A stretch of 64,000 bases of DNA from Jatrophihabitans sp. (GTDB lineage Bacteria > Actinomycetota > Actinomycetes > Mycobacteriales > Jatrophihabitantaceae), in assembly GCA_036389035.1 (NCBI GenBank), contig DASVQQ010000011.1:434001-498000 (forward strand). The letters are read 5' to 3'. How positions within the stretch are numbered: the first letter of the stretch is position 1; each line of letters opens with the position of its first letter. Positions 26,509 to 35,232 of the stretch are shown piece by piece. Under the pieces are notes generated by a model. That model searched no databases. It was not told the DNA's origin and worked only from the letters and a program-made list of their open reading frames with translations. The position numbers were made by a program, and so were the translations under genes.

Positions 26509-27872
26509 CTATTGCTCATATCCGAATCGCCCGCGTCGACCGTGCTCCCCTGAGCCGCCAGGTCGAACAACCCGGTGAGCCGGCGGTCGAGCGCTCGGGC
26601 CGATTCAAGGTTCTCGGCGACCACGCAATAGGAAAGGGTGCCATCGGGCATCAGATCGCTGACGAGCACGACCCCGACGCCGGTCTCGCGGTCAAAGGCC
26701 AAGTCGGCGTCCCTGAGCCGCTCGACCGCGGCGGCGAAGGACGGCACTGCCCAACCGCTGAGCTGCAGCAGCACCCGCCGGCCGCGGTGGGCGGCGTCGA
26801 GCACCCGGGCGCCGATCGAGATGTGCAGGTGGGTGGAGCCGCTGATTCGCCCGTTGGTCTCGGTGAATACGATGTCACCCGCAGGAGTCAGCACGGCGTC
26901 GGCGCTCAGGTAACCGCGGTAGCCCATCGCATGGAGCGAGCGGCACAACCGCAGGCCCGACTCCACCAGGAAGGTCCGGCTGGCCGGCGTGAGGGCCTGT
27001 GCGGGGACGATCTCACCGATCGCCACCGGTTCCATCAAGATCTCCCCGGTGCCTGACAGCTCGGGGCCCTCATCGCAGATCAGGTACTCGGCATAGACCG
27101 TGGCGCAATCGGGAAGGTACTGCTCGATGATCAGTTTGAGACTGCCGCCGACTGTGAGCCCTTCCCAGCGCTGCTCCAGATAGTCAGCCACAGCAGCGGA
27201 GTCGGGCAACACGACCGCTGCCGGTGCGCCGGCTAGCCGCACCCCGGCGACCGGGCTGAGGATCTCATTTCCGAACCCGCCACTTTGATATTCCTGCTTG
27301 ACCATCACGCTGTGCCCGGCGGCAAGCAACTCGGTGATCGCTGCCTGAGCCTCGATCTTTCGGGTAGTGGCCAGGCCCTGCGCGATGGGCACTCCGGCGC
27401 CTGCGGCCAGCGCTCTGAACGCCGCCTTGCTATTGACGATCGCGTCACCGCCCTGGGCGGCGAACGCATGACCGGGCAAGGCCAATCCCACGGCAACGGC
27501 GAACTGCGCGATCGGCACGTCCTTGTAGACCGCCAGGACCCGGTCAACGCCTCTTTCTCGCACGGCGGCCTGTGCCTGCTTTCGGAAACCGGGATCAGCG
27601 GTACGGTCCGGAGTCAACAAGTCCGCACCGAGAACGCCCGGCGGTGGCACCAACACCGTGAGGGAGCCGGGATCGGTGTGGGTCAGGTCAGTGACATACG
27701 TCAGATACTCATCCCGCGGCGGATACGGTAGGACGACCACATCGCCCGACTGGGTGAACCAGAGTGAACGCAGCGCCGCGCAGCCACCGAGCTGACGCTC
27801 CAAGCCAGTCAACGCCGCAAGCTCGCCCACCATCTCCTCAGTGCGGCTGTTGCCGAGGACTAATGCCGGCAC
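26505..27872 (-). CDS. PGM1-type ATP-grasp peptide ligase
   Basis: The protein (455 residues) starts MPALVLGNSRTEEMVGELA, the N-terminus seen in PGM1 (pheganomycin peptide ligase) relatives, and has an ATP-grasp core: the lysine strand SVMVKQEYQSGGFGNE, LIIEQYLPDCATVYAEYLI, and FTETNGRISGSTHLHI for metal binding. The C-terminal domain (about 360-455) is also PGM1-like. It would link a carboxylate, probably the amidino-amino acid, to the amine of a pseudodipeptide. GTG 27872 is the start with GGGGG upstream; a stronger AGGAGGAG site further back is better spaced for a rare CTG. It is the first gene of the operon. Confidence 0.83.
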   Translation of the reverse strand: MPALVLGNSRTEEMVGELAALTGLERQLGGCAALRSLWFTQSGDVVVLPYPPRDEYLTYVTDLTHTDPGSLTVLVPPPGVLGADLLTPDRTADPGFRKQAQAAVRERGVDRVLAVYKDVPIAQFAVAVGLALPGHAFAAQGGDAIVNSKAAFRALAAGAGVPIAQGLATTRKIEAQAAITELLAAGHSVMVKQEYQSGGFGNEILSPVAGVRLAGAPAAVVLPDSAAVADYLEQRWEGLTVGGSLKLIIEQYLPDCATVYAEYLICDEGPELSGTGEILMEPVAIGEIVPAQALTPASRTFLVESGLRLCRSLHAMGYRGYLSADAVLTPAGDIVFTETNGRISGSTHLHISIGARVLDAAHRGRRVLLQLSGWAVPSFAAAVERLRDADLAFDRETGVGVVLVSDLMPDGTLSYCVVAENLESARALDRRLTGLFDLAAQGSTVDAGDSDMSNR

Positions 27873-28048
27873 GTGATCCCCCGATCGACAGAACAGTGTG
27901 GTGGCTCCTCCTGATTAAACTAAATGTCCGAATGAGTAGCAATAGGTGATTCCTACATAATTATTCTGCGCACACCTGGTGCTCAGAGCTGCGAGACTTT
28001 CTAAGCTGTTCGGGATGTGCGGCGAGCTCACGGCAGAAAGGGGCAGGC
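27873..28048. promoter_or_regulatory. divergent AT-rich promoter region
   Basis: This 176-base gap between the leftward biosynthetic operon and the rightward serine hydrolase is markedly AT-rich at 27915-27970 (many ATTA and TAAAC words). It probably carries both promoters, but no confident -35/-10 pair is assigned. Confidence 0.45.
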
Positions 28049-29476
28049 GTGGTCGGGCAGGACACCTTGGACTACTACCGTGACTGGCTGGGCTACCGGC
28101 GCTGGTTCCTGCGGGTTCCCGGCGTGCAGGCATGCGTCACCGTGGAGGGCCAGCAGCGGCTGTCCACCGCGCTGGGCTACGCCGACGAACCGGCTGGCAC
28201 GCCGCTCACCGAACGGCACCTGTTCCGGATCGCCTCGCATTCCAAGACGTTCACCGCGGTGCTGGTGCTTCGGCTGGTCGAGCAGGGCCGGTTGCGCCTG
28301 GATGATCCGGTCGGGGCGCACCTGCCGGCACTGGCCGGCAGCGCGGTGGCGAACACCACCCTGCGCGAGCTGCTCAGCCACGGCGGCGGGGTGATCCGTG
28401 ACAGTGAGGACGGTGACTTCTGGCAGCTGTCGCGGCCCTATCCCGACCGGGACGAGTTGCTGCGGATCGCGGCCGAGCCCTCCGCGGCGGTGCTGCCCCG
28501 CAACGAGCGGTTCAAGTACTCCAACATCGCTTACGGCTTGCTGGGTCAGGTGATCGAGCAGGTCACCGGGTCCACCTTCGAACAGGTGGCCCGGAGCGAG
28601 ATCCTCGAGCCGCTCAGGCTGGCCGACACCGGGCCGGACCTCCCACCGGAACGACAGGGCGAGTTCGCCGCCGGGCACAGCGCGCTCTCCTACGCCACCG
28701 AGCGAACAGTGATCGGGCACGTCCATACCGCCGCGCTCGGTTCGGCCACCGGATTCTTCTCCACCGCCACCGAGCTGGCCAGTTTCTACAGCGCCCTGCT
28801 GCCCGGGGATGACCAGCTGCCCGGAGACCGCCAGCCGTCCGGGGATGACCAGCTGCCCGGAGACCGCCAGCCGTCCGGAGATGACCAGCTGCCCGGAGAC
28901 CGCCGGCTGCTCGGCGAGGACTCCTTGCGCCAGCTACGGCACCGGATGTGGGATATCAAGGATGCGGAGTACGGCTACGGGCTCGGCGTGTCCCTGAACC
29001 GGGTGGGCGAGCACGAGCTGTTCGGGCATGGCGGCGGCTTCCCTGGGCACATCACCAGGACCCTGGCCTGTCCGAAGCGCCGGACCGTGGTGTCGGTGCT
29101 CACCAACGCCGTCGACGGACCGGCCGAGCCACTGGCCATGGCGCTGTTCAAGCTGATGGACCTGGCCGCGTCGGCGGACCACCAGCCCGCACCGACCGGC
29201 GCCAGGTTCACCGGCCGGTTCGCCACGCTGTGGGGGGTGCAGGACGTCGCGCTGCTCGACGGCCGGCTGTTCGGACTCAACCCGACCGGGGCCGGCCCGA
29301 CCGATGACCCGGTGGCCCTGGAAGTCGTCGATGACACCACGCTGAAGATGATCAGCGGCCCGGGCACCGGCTCGGTCGGTGAGCTGGCGCGCTACGAATT
29401 CGCACCGGACGGCGCGATCCGGTCGGTGCGGGGAACCAGCGGCCTGACCATGCGCCCGTTCCAACCACCCGCCTGA
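28049..29476 (+). CDS. serine hydrolase, beta-lactamase/DD-peptidase family (class C fold)
   Basis: The 475-residue protein has the three motifs of the family: S63-x-x-K66 (ASHSKTF), YSN (FKYSNIAYG) and HGG (LFGHGGGFPGH). A C-terminal beta domain (about 370-475) follows. It has no signal peptide, suggesting a cytoplasmic esterase or peptidase, and it is inserted with a Pro/Gly/Asp-rich repeat loop (see 28805-28912). GTG 28049 follows GAAAGGGG. Because it is divergent from the pseudopeptide operon it may act on that product (release, resistance or trimming), which is inference. Confidence 0.8.
   Translation: MVGQDTLDYYRDWLGYRRWFLRVPGVQACVTVEGQQRLSTALGYADEPAGTPLTERHLFRIASHSKTFTAVLVLRLVEQGRLRLDDPVGAHLPALAGSAVANTTLRELLSHGGGVIRDSEDGDFWQLSRPYPDRDELLRIAAEPSAAVLPRNERFKYSNIAYGLLGQVIEQVTGSTFEQVARSEILEPLRLADTGPDLPPERQGEFAAGHSALSYATERTVIGHVHTAALGSATGFFSTATELASFYSALLPGDDQLPGDRQPSGDDQLPGDRQPSGDDQLPGDRRLLGEDSLRQLRHRMWDIKDAEYGYGLGVSLNRVGEHELFGHGGGFPGHITRTLACPKRRTVVSVLTNAVDGPAEPLAMALFKLMDLAASADHQPAPTGARFTGRFATLWGVQDVALLDGRLFGLNPTGAGPTDDPVALEVVDDTTLKMISGPGTGSVGELARYEFAPDGAIRSVRGTSGLTMRPFQPPA
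28805..28912. repeat. three 36-bp in-frame tandem repeats
   Basis: Units 28805-28840, 28841-28876 and 28877-28912 are nearly identical (the first two differ from the third mainly at its end). They encode GDDQLPGDRQPS-type loops inside the serine hydrolase, between its YSN and HGG motifs. Copy number could vary between strains. Confidence 0.85.
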
Positions 29477-29495
29477 GAAGGCGCTCTCGCACGAG

Positions 29496-30197
29496 TCAGC
29501 GAGCTTTGGCCTTGAGGTACTTCGCCCGGGTGTCCTTGTCGAACTTCTCTATCGCATACCGCAAGGTGACCCGAGGAAGCCTGGCCGCGTTCTCGTCGAG
29601 GAAGTCCACGAGCCTGGGTCCACCGGCAGAACGCAGCGCCCAACCGGTGGCCTTCTGTACCAGGTCTTCCTTCTCCTCGATCAGCAGCTCGGCGATCTTG
29701 AACGTGTCGGCTGAGTCTCCGAGCGCGATGGTGGCGACGATGGCAGTCCGCCGCTCCCACATATCTTTCGATGTAGCCAGCGCGTACAGGACATCCCGCG
29801 GCTTGTCCCGCAGATACGCCCCTATGACGTTGATGGCGGCGCGGTCCACCAGGTCCCAGTAGTTGATGCGATCGTGGCGTCGCAGGTACAGGTCGAACAC
29901 GTCCTTCTTCAGGGACTCAGAAGCCTTACTGTCGCGAACCTTGAAGTCCATGATGCTCACCGCGCCCACCCGGACTTCATGAACGGGGCTCTCCAGGAGC
30001 TTCTCCACCTCCGCCAGCGACAGGCCCTTGAACTCCTTGGCCAGGGCGAAGGTGTCGCCCATCCGCACCCCGATGAACACATCGCCCCTGCGCTTGTCCG
30101 GCGGAAAGAACCCTTCGTACTTCCTCCGGTTCTCGGCGGTGGCGAGAACCTCCATGCGCTTCCTGAACTGGTCGGCGTCTAATGCGGGCGTCGTCAC
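29496..30197 (-). CDS. AlkD-like DNA alkylation repair protein
   Basis: This 233-residue all-helical HEAT-repeat protein resembles AlkD/AlkC DNA glycosylases that excise alkylated purines. Visible features are FFPPDKRRGDVFIGVRMGDT near the N-terminus, VSIMDFK, the WDLVDRAA segment with the conserved tryptophan and aspartate, and DMWERRTAIVATIAL. GTG 30197 starts MTTPALDADQFR. It stands alone and converges with the serine hydrolase gene. Confidence 0.82.
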   Translation of the reverse strand: MTTPALDADQFRKRMEVLATAENRRKYEGFFPPDKRRGDVFIGVRMGDTFALAKEFKGLSLAEVEKLLESPVHEVRVGAVSIMDFKVRDSKASESLKKDVFDLYLRRHDRINYWDLVDRAAINVIGAYLRDKPRDVLYALATSKDMWERRTAIVATIALGDSADTFKIAELLIEEKEDLVQKATGWALRSAGGPRLVDFLDENAARLPRVTLRYAIEKFDKDTRAKYLKAKAR

Positions 30198-30248
30198 GTC
30201 GCCATCCTGCCAGCGCCGGGCGCCGCGGCGCTCGGGTGGCGAACGAGG

Positions 30249-30653
30249 TCAGCCCGCCTTGACGGCGTCTTCGGCGAGCTCGGCCTCGGTCAGGGGCCGC
30301 AGCACGCAGAACTCGTTACCGTCCGGGTCGGCCATCACCACCCAGCTGACGCTCGCGTCCTGACCCACATCGACCCGCCGGGCGCCCAGCTCCTCCAGCC
30401 GGGCCACCTCAGCGGACTGGTCCTCCGGTCGCAGGTCCAGATGCAGGCGGTTCTTGCCGGCCTTGCTCTCGGGGACGGCCAGAAACACCAGATCCGGCGC
30501 GACGCCGTCCTGCGGGCTGCCGGCCGGCGGCTCGAGCACGACTTCATCGTCGTCGGCAAAGGTTTGACGCCAGCCCAACGCGGACTGCCAGAAGGCGGCC
30601 AGCCGAGCAGGGTCGGTGGTGTCGATGCACAAGCACTGGATGCGTAGGACCAT
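30249..30653 (-). CDS. VOC superfamily (glyoxalase-like) protein
   Basis: ATG 30653 opens a 134-residue protein (MVLRIQCLCIDTTDPARLAA) with the actinobacterial glyoxalase-like pattern: FWQSALGW, then RLHLDLRPEDQ and DPDGNEFCVLRP at the C-terminus. Longer upstream frames are shadow coding. The metal-ligand set is partial (H in HLDL, E in NEFC), so function as an enzyme is uncertain; a ligand-binding role is possible. Confidence 0.75.
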   Translation of the reverse strand: MVLRIQCLCIDTTDPARLAAFWQSALGWRQTFADDDEVVLEPPAGSPQDGVAPDLVFLAVPESKAGKNRLHLDLRPEDQSAEVARLEELGARRVDVGQDASVSWVVMADPDGNEFCVLRPLTEAELAEDAVKAG

Positions 30654-30787
30654 GCCGTGATCTTGTGCGTTGGCGCCCCTCCAGTCCAGCCGTTTTCTGA
30701 TCACCGGCCCGCGAGCCCGGCGCTGCCCGCGAGACTGCCCGCATGCCTTACAGGCGACGCTTAGAAAAAGATGGTTCACTGGACTAG

Positions 30788-31855
30788 ATGCCCGCAAAAC
30801 GCCCTGACCAAGCCGCTGCTCGCACGAGCAGACGCCGGTGGTACGCGCTACCGCCGCTGGCCGCGTGCGCGACCGTCCTGGCTTTGTTCGCGACGGGCAT
30901 CCTGCCTCCTGACGGCAATGACTCCGACACCGGAAGCCGGTCGAGTTCCTCGATCGCTCCTGCGCAAGAAGCAGCGCCCGCGACATCTTCTGGAGCCGAA
31001 GCCGCGTCGCCCGCGACCAGTCCGTCATCATCGGCCGCCACGTCCCCGCCGCGAAGCAGCGCCCGCGCATCCGCCACCCCGTCGCAGACCGAGTCCCCGC
31101 TGGCCAAGACCGCACCGTCCCCGGCCCGGGTCCCGGTCGGCGGCGCCGGGGTCCAGGCGGCGGCCGACTACGCGACCTCGCGCGGATACCGGGCCGGAGT
31201 GGCGGTACTCGACACCAAGACCGGCAAGCTCTGGGGCGCCAGCGAGCACTCCGCCAGGTTCGCCTCGGAATCGGTGGTGAAGGTGTTCGTGGCCACCCGG
31301 CTGTTGCTGACCGGGCAGCTGACCGGCGATCGGGCCGACATCGCCTTCCGGATGATCGCCCAGTCCGACGACGGCGCCATGGACGCTCTGTACGGGTTCG
31401 CCGGCGCGGACCAGGTAACGCCCTGGATCGCCGATCATTACGACATCCCCGATCTGGGCGCGCCACCGGCCCAGGTCGGCTGGTGGTCCAACGCCAAGAT
31501 CACCGCGGCCGGCCTGGTGCGCTTCTACGCCAAGGTCAAAGCCGACCCCAAGGTCTGGCCGTGGCTGTCCAAGGCCATGCACGCGGCCACCGAGTACGGC
31601 TCCGACGGCACCTACCAGTTCTTCGGCCTCAAGCAGGCCGACCCGAACGCCGCCATCAAGCAGGGTTGGGGCCAGGACGACGACGACTGGAGCGCGGCCT
31701 CGGACTTCAACTCCACCGGCTTCGTCAACTCCGACCGCTACGCCGTGGCGATCCTGGTCAAGGGGCCGCCGTATGAGTACAACTCGGGTACCCCCGCCAC
31801 GGTGACCGGGATCGCCAAGCGGCTGATGCCCGGCGGAGTCATGCGCCCCGGCTAG
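30788..31855 (+). CDS. exported class A beta-lactamase-like serine hydrolase
   Basis: A membrane anchor or uncleaved signal (about 21-39) is followed by a long Ser/Ala/Pro linker (about 45-115) and a penicillin-recognising fold: SVVK as the SxxK motif, SDDG in the SDN position and KQGWG in the KTG position. The usual class A E166 loop is not evident, so true beta-lactamase activity is doubtful; a cell-wall amidase or peptidase role outside the membrane is more likely. ATG 30788 gives 355 residues. It is monocistronic. Confidence 0.75.
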   Translation: MPAKRPDQAAARTSRRRWYALPPLAACATVLALFATGILPPDGNDSDTGSRSSSSIAPAQEAAPATSSGAEAASPATSPSSSAATSPPRSSARASATPSQTESPLAKTAPSPARVPVGGAGVQAAADYATSRGYRAGVAVLDTKTGKLWGASEHSARFASESVVKVFVATRLLLTGQLTGDRADIAFRMIAQSDDGAMDALYGFAGADQVTPWIADHYDIPDLGAPPAQVGWWSNAKITAAGLVRFYAKVKADPKVWPWLSKAMHAATEYGSDGTYQFFGLKQADPNAAIKQGWGQDDDDWSAASDFNSTGFVNSDRYAVAILVKGPPYEYNSGTPATVTGIAKRLMPGGVMRPG

Positions 31856-31934
31856 CGCCTGGTAGCCGAATCAGGGTGCAAACGCCCTTCTCCGGCTCTT
31901 CCCGACAGCTGCCGTGAGGGTTTAGCTTTGCCCC

Positions 31935-33647
31935 ATGCCGCCACTTCCTATACAGGAATCGAGTTGCCCGATCGACTGGCAGCCCAGCGCGCTGGCCCCG
32001 GTGTTCTACGGCTACCGCGAGTACACGACTGCCGACGGCGCCCCGATGACGGTGCGGGTCTATTACCCCAGCCTGGACGGTGCTCCCGATGGCGCGCCGC
32101 CGCTGCTCGGCTGCGGGCGCTACCCGCTGATCATGTTCTGCCACGGCTACTGCCCGGGTGAGCCCCTGCAGTACCAGAAATGGTTCGAGCTGCCGGCCCA
32201 GCTGGCCCGGGCCGGCTATGTGGTGGCGGTACCTCAGATCGAGAAGATCGACGGGCTGCCGCAGGACCGTCCCGAGGTGCAGCCCTTGCTGCACGGCCTG
32301 CTCGACTGGATGCGGGCCGGCTGGGAACACCGCGACACCCTGCTACCACCGCCTGCCACCGGCCTGGCCGGGCACTCCTATGGCGCGCTGCACGCCGGCA
32401 TCCTGGCCACCACCCGGCCGGTTCTGGCCGTCGCCTCGTTGAGCGGCGTGTGGGAGGAGTTGTCGCAGCAGCCGTTCCCGATCCACCAGGGCGCGCCGGC
32501 CCGGCTGTTCACCTGGGGCACCAATACGGACTCCGAGGCCTACGCAGACCTTCCTCCCCAGTACTGGAACCCCGTCCCGCAGCCGAAGTACCGGGTGCTG
32601 TTCGCCGGCGCCGAGCACTTCGACTACCTCTACGACACCGAGCTCCGCTGCCGTAAGCTCCGCGGCCCGTGCCCGTTCGTCGGCGCGTACACCACCGACA
32701 CCGTGACGATGTTCTTCGCCCGCTACCTGCAGCCCGAGCACTGGCCCGACCTGTCCACCAAGATCGACGATTCGCTGATCCCGCCGACGACAGCGGAGCT
32801 CGCGCAGAATCTGACACCGGAGCAGCAGTTCTTCCTCGGCGGCTACCTCGCGGGCGTGCCTGCTTTCAACGACTCGTCCAGGTGCAAGATCGCGCTGCGC
32901 GAGTCGCCACCTGATCTGATCGAAGGCCAGCTGCTGTTCTATCGCGACAACACCCGTGAGGGCGTCGGTGATCTGCACTCCCCGTCAGTCATCGGACAGG
33001 GCGGCTGGCAGTACCTGACCAAGGTCTTCTCCGGCGGCGACGGCATCCTCTACGCGGTCAACACCCAGGGCGAGCTGCTGTTCTACCGCGACCACAACCG
33101 CGACGGCACCGGCGACGTCAACACCCCGTCCGTCATCGGCCTGGGTGGCTGGCAGCACATGCAACACCTGTTCGGCGGCGACCCGGGCGTGATCTATGCC
33201 GTCGATGACCAGGGGCAGTTGCTGTTCTACCGCGACCACAACCGCGACGGCACCGGCGACGTCCACACCCCGTCCGTCATCGGCCTGGGCGGCTGGCAGA
33301 ACATGCAACACCTCACCTACGGCGGCGACGGGATCATCTACGCCGTCGATGACCAGGGCCGGCTGCTGTTTTATCGCGACCACAACCGCGACGGCACCGG
33401 CGACGTCCACACCCCGTCCGTCATCGGCCTGGGCGGCTGGCAGCACATGAAACGCCTGGTCGCCGGCGAGCAGGGAGTGCTCTACGCGGTGGACGACCTG
33501 GGCCGACTGCTCTACTACCGGGACTACCACCGCGACGGCAGCGGCGACGTCAACACCCCCCAGGTCATCGGTAACGGCGGCTGGCAGGCGTTCAGCCAGC
33601 TCACCTATGGCGGCAGCAAGATCCTCTACGCTGTGGTCGGCGCGTAA
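31935..33647 (+). CDS. alpha/beta hydrolase fused to five tachylectin-like repeats
   Basis: Residues 1 to about 310 form an alpha/beta hydrolase of the PAF-acetylhydrolase/PET-hydrolase type, with oxyanion strand MFCHGYCPGE, nucleophile S148 in GHSYG and a late histidine in GAEHFDYLYD. Residues 331-570 are five 48-residue repeats (GQLLFYRDHNRDGTGDV, SVIGLGGWQ, YAVDDQ), a pattern of tachylectin-2-like beta-propellers that bind GlcNAc-type sugars. No signal peptide is seen. The middle repeats are nearly identical at DNA level (33070-33450), implying recent duplication. Enzyme and lectin combined suggest a hydrolase targeted to a glycan or cell surface. Confidence 0.75.
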   Translation: MPPLPIQESSCPIDWQPSALAPVFYGYREYTTADGAPMTVRVYYPSLDGAPDGAPPLLGCGRYPLIMFCHGYCPGEPLQYQKWFELPAQLARAGYVVAVPQIEKIDGLPQDRPEVQPLLHGLLDWMRAGWEHRDTLLPPPATGLAGHSYGALHAGILATTRPVLAVASLSGVWEELSQQPFPIHQGAPARLFTWGTNTDSEAYADLPPQYWNPVPQPKYRVLFAGAEHFDYLYDTELRCRKLRGPCPFVGAYTTDTVTMFFARYLQPEHWPDLSTKIDDSLIPPTTAELAQNLTPEQQFFLGGYLAGVPAFNDSSRCKIALRESPPDLIEGQLLFYRDNTREGVGDLHSPSVIGQGGWQYLTKVFSGGDGILYAVNTQGELLFYRDHNRDGTGDVNTPSVIGLGGWQHMQHLFGGDPGVIYAVDDQGQLLFYRDHNRDGTGDVHTPSVIGLGGWQNMQHLTYGGDGIIYAVDDQGRLLFYRDHNRDGTGDVHTPSVIGLGGWQHMKRLVAGEQGVLYAVDDLGRLLYYRDYHRDGSGDVNTPQVIGNGGWQAFSQLTYGGSKILYAVVGA

Positions 33648-33672
33648 AGCCCAGCCATTGAGGGAGCCGCAC

Positions 33673-34527
33673 ATGTCGTCATCGGTAGGCGCGGTCCTGG
33701 TGACCGGCTGCTCGTCCGGGATCGGCCAGGCCACCGCCGCGCTGCTGGCCCGTCAGGGGCACACCGTCTACGCCACCGCCCGGCAGCGCTCCAGCCTGGC
33801 GGGGTTGGAAGCGGCGGGTTGCCGGACCCTGTCGCTCGACGTCACCGACGAGGACTCGATGCGCGCGGCCGTCGACACCGTCGTGTCCGAAACCGGGGCG
33901 GTCGGGGCGCTGGTGAACAACGCCGGCTACTCCCAGTCCGGCGCGTTGGAGACCCTGGCCCTGGACGACGTCCGCCGCCAGTTCGAGACCAACGTCTTCG
34001 GCCTGCTGCGGATGTGCCAGCTCGTCCTGCCGTCCATGCGGCAGCGCGGCCAGGGCCGGATCGTCAACGTGTCCTCGATGGGAGCTAACTTCACCTTTCC
34101 CGGCGGCGGCAGTTACCACGCCACCAAGTACGCCGTCGAAGCGCTGTCCGACGCCCTCCGGTTCGAGGTCGCCGGCTTCGGCGTCGGCGTGACGGTCGTT
34201 CAGCCGGGCATCATCAGGACGTCGTTCAGCGAGCGAGCCGTCGCCGAAGTGCCCAAGCCCGCCGCCGAGGCCGGGCCCTACGACGAGTTCAACGCCAGCG
34301 TGGCCCGCGCGACGCGGACGGTGTACGAGAGCGGGGCGCTGGCCAAGCTCGGCGGTGAGGCCGAGGACGTCGCCAAGGTGATCGCCCGCGCCATCACCGC
34401 CCGGCGAGCCCCGGTCCGGGTCCGGGTGACCCCGTCGGCGCACGTCCTGGTCAACCAGCACCGGCTGCTGCCGACCCGGGCCTGGGATCGGTTGCTGCGC
34501 TCGCAGTTCCCGACTCCGCACAGTTAG
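33673..34527 (+). CDS. short-chain dehydrogenase/reductase
   Basis: This classical SDR of 284 residues has the nucleotide motif TGCSSGIG, NNAG, a catalytic serine in VNVSSMG and the YHATK active-site pair. A GAGGGAG site precedes ATG 33673 (MSSSVGAVLVTG), which is preferred over an upstream start that would overlap the hydrolase gene. The fold and C-terminal length resemble 17-beta-hydroxysteroid or acyl reductases. It lies 25 bases after the hydrolase-lectin gene and may be co-transcribed; substrate unknown. Confidence 0.85.
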   Translation: MSSSVGAVLVTGCSSGIGQATAALLARQGHTVYATARQRSSLAGLEAAGCRTLSLDVTDEDSMRAAVDTVVSETGAVGALVNNAGYSQSGALETLALDDVRRQFETNVFGLLRMCQLVLPSMRQRGQGRIVNVSSMGANFTFPGGGSYHATKYAVEALSDALRFEVAGFGVGVTVVQPGIIRTSFSERAVAEVPKPAAEAGPYDEFNASVARATRTVYESGALAKLGGEAEDVAKVIARAITARRAPVRVRVTPSAHVLVNQHRLLPTRAWDRLLRSQFPTPHS

Positions 34528-34586
34528 CCTTTCGCAGCTACCCCGATAGCGGCCCGAGCGATCACCCGAGGAGAGGCTGTGCCGAC

Positions 34587-35222
34587 GTGGCAGGACTGAA
34601 CGACGAACCGGGTGATGAGTTCGAGGACGAGGGACTGCCCGACCTGCCGGTCACCGATCCGGTCGGGCTACCCCCGGACGAGGGCGATGCCGGCGCCACC
34701 GACGACCTCGCCGACGACACCGGCACGCCACCGGACCCGGCCGCGCTGGCGCTTACCCCGCAACAGCGCGCCGCGGCGCAGAACCTGGTGCTCAGGGGCG
34801 CCCGGCTGATGCTGGCCCGCCCGGCCGCGGTGCACTACACCCAGGGCCCGCGCCGGTGGCAGGGCATCGCGAACCGGCTGCTGGTGCGCGACGGCCGCTT
34901 TCCCGGTTACAGCGATTGCTCCAGCGCCGCGACCTGGCTGCTGTGGAACGCCCTCCACATCCACCTCGGGATGGCCGACGTCGTCAACGGCCAGCGCTGG
35001 GCCGCCGGCTACACCGGCACGATGCTGCGGCACGGACGGGCGGTGTCGGCTTCATCGGCCCAGGTCGGCGACCTGGTGATCTACGGGTCGGGCGCCCCGG
35101 GAGAGCACGTGACCGTCTGCCTGGGCGGCGGGATGGTGTTCTCCCACGGCTCCGAAGCCGGGCCGTTCAAGCTGGCGCTGCGTTACCGCTCCGACGTGTT
35201 GAGCGTGCGCCGATACTTCTGA
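34587..35222 (+). CDS. NlpC/P60-like cysteine peptidase-fold protein
   Basis: After an acidic, disordered N-terminus (about residues 1-55) the 211-residue protein has a cysteine motif DCSSAATWLLW, histidine in GEHVTVCLGGG and a SHGSEAG segment, the layout of NlpC/P60 or CHAP cell-wall peptidases. No signal peptide is visible, so it may act inside the cell or be exported by another route. GTG 34587 follows GAGGAGAGG about 10 bases upstream. Confidence 0.68.
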   Translation: MAGLNDEPGDEFEDEGLPDLPVTDPVGLPPDEGDAGATDDLADDTGTPPDPAALALTPQQRAAAQNLVLRGARLMLARPAAVHYTQGPRRWQGIANRLLVRDGRFPGYSDCSSAATWLLWNALHIHLGMADVVNGQRWAAGYTGTMLRHGRAVSASSAQVGDLVIYGSGAPGEHVTVCLGGGMVFSHGSEAGPFKLALRYRSDVLSVRRYF

Positions 35223-35232
35223 GCCAGCGCGG

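Noticed and set aside
28805..28912. CRISPR-like array
   Set aside because: Repeats are directly adjacent with no spacers, are in frame inside a hydrolase gene and have a 36-bp period that keeps the reading frame.
33070..33450. Non-coding repeat array or minisatellite
   Set aside because: The near-identical units encode in-frame 48-residue lectin-type repeats of the hydrolase protein, so they are protein repeats.
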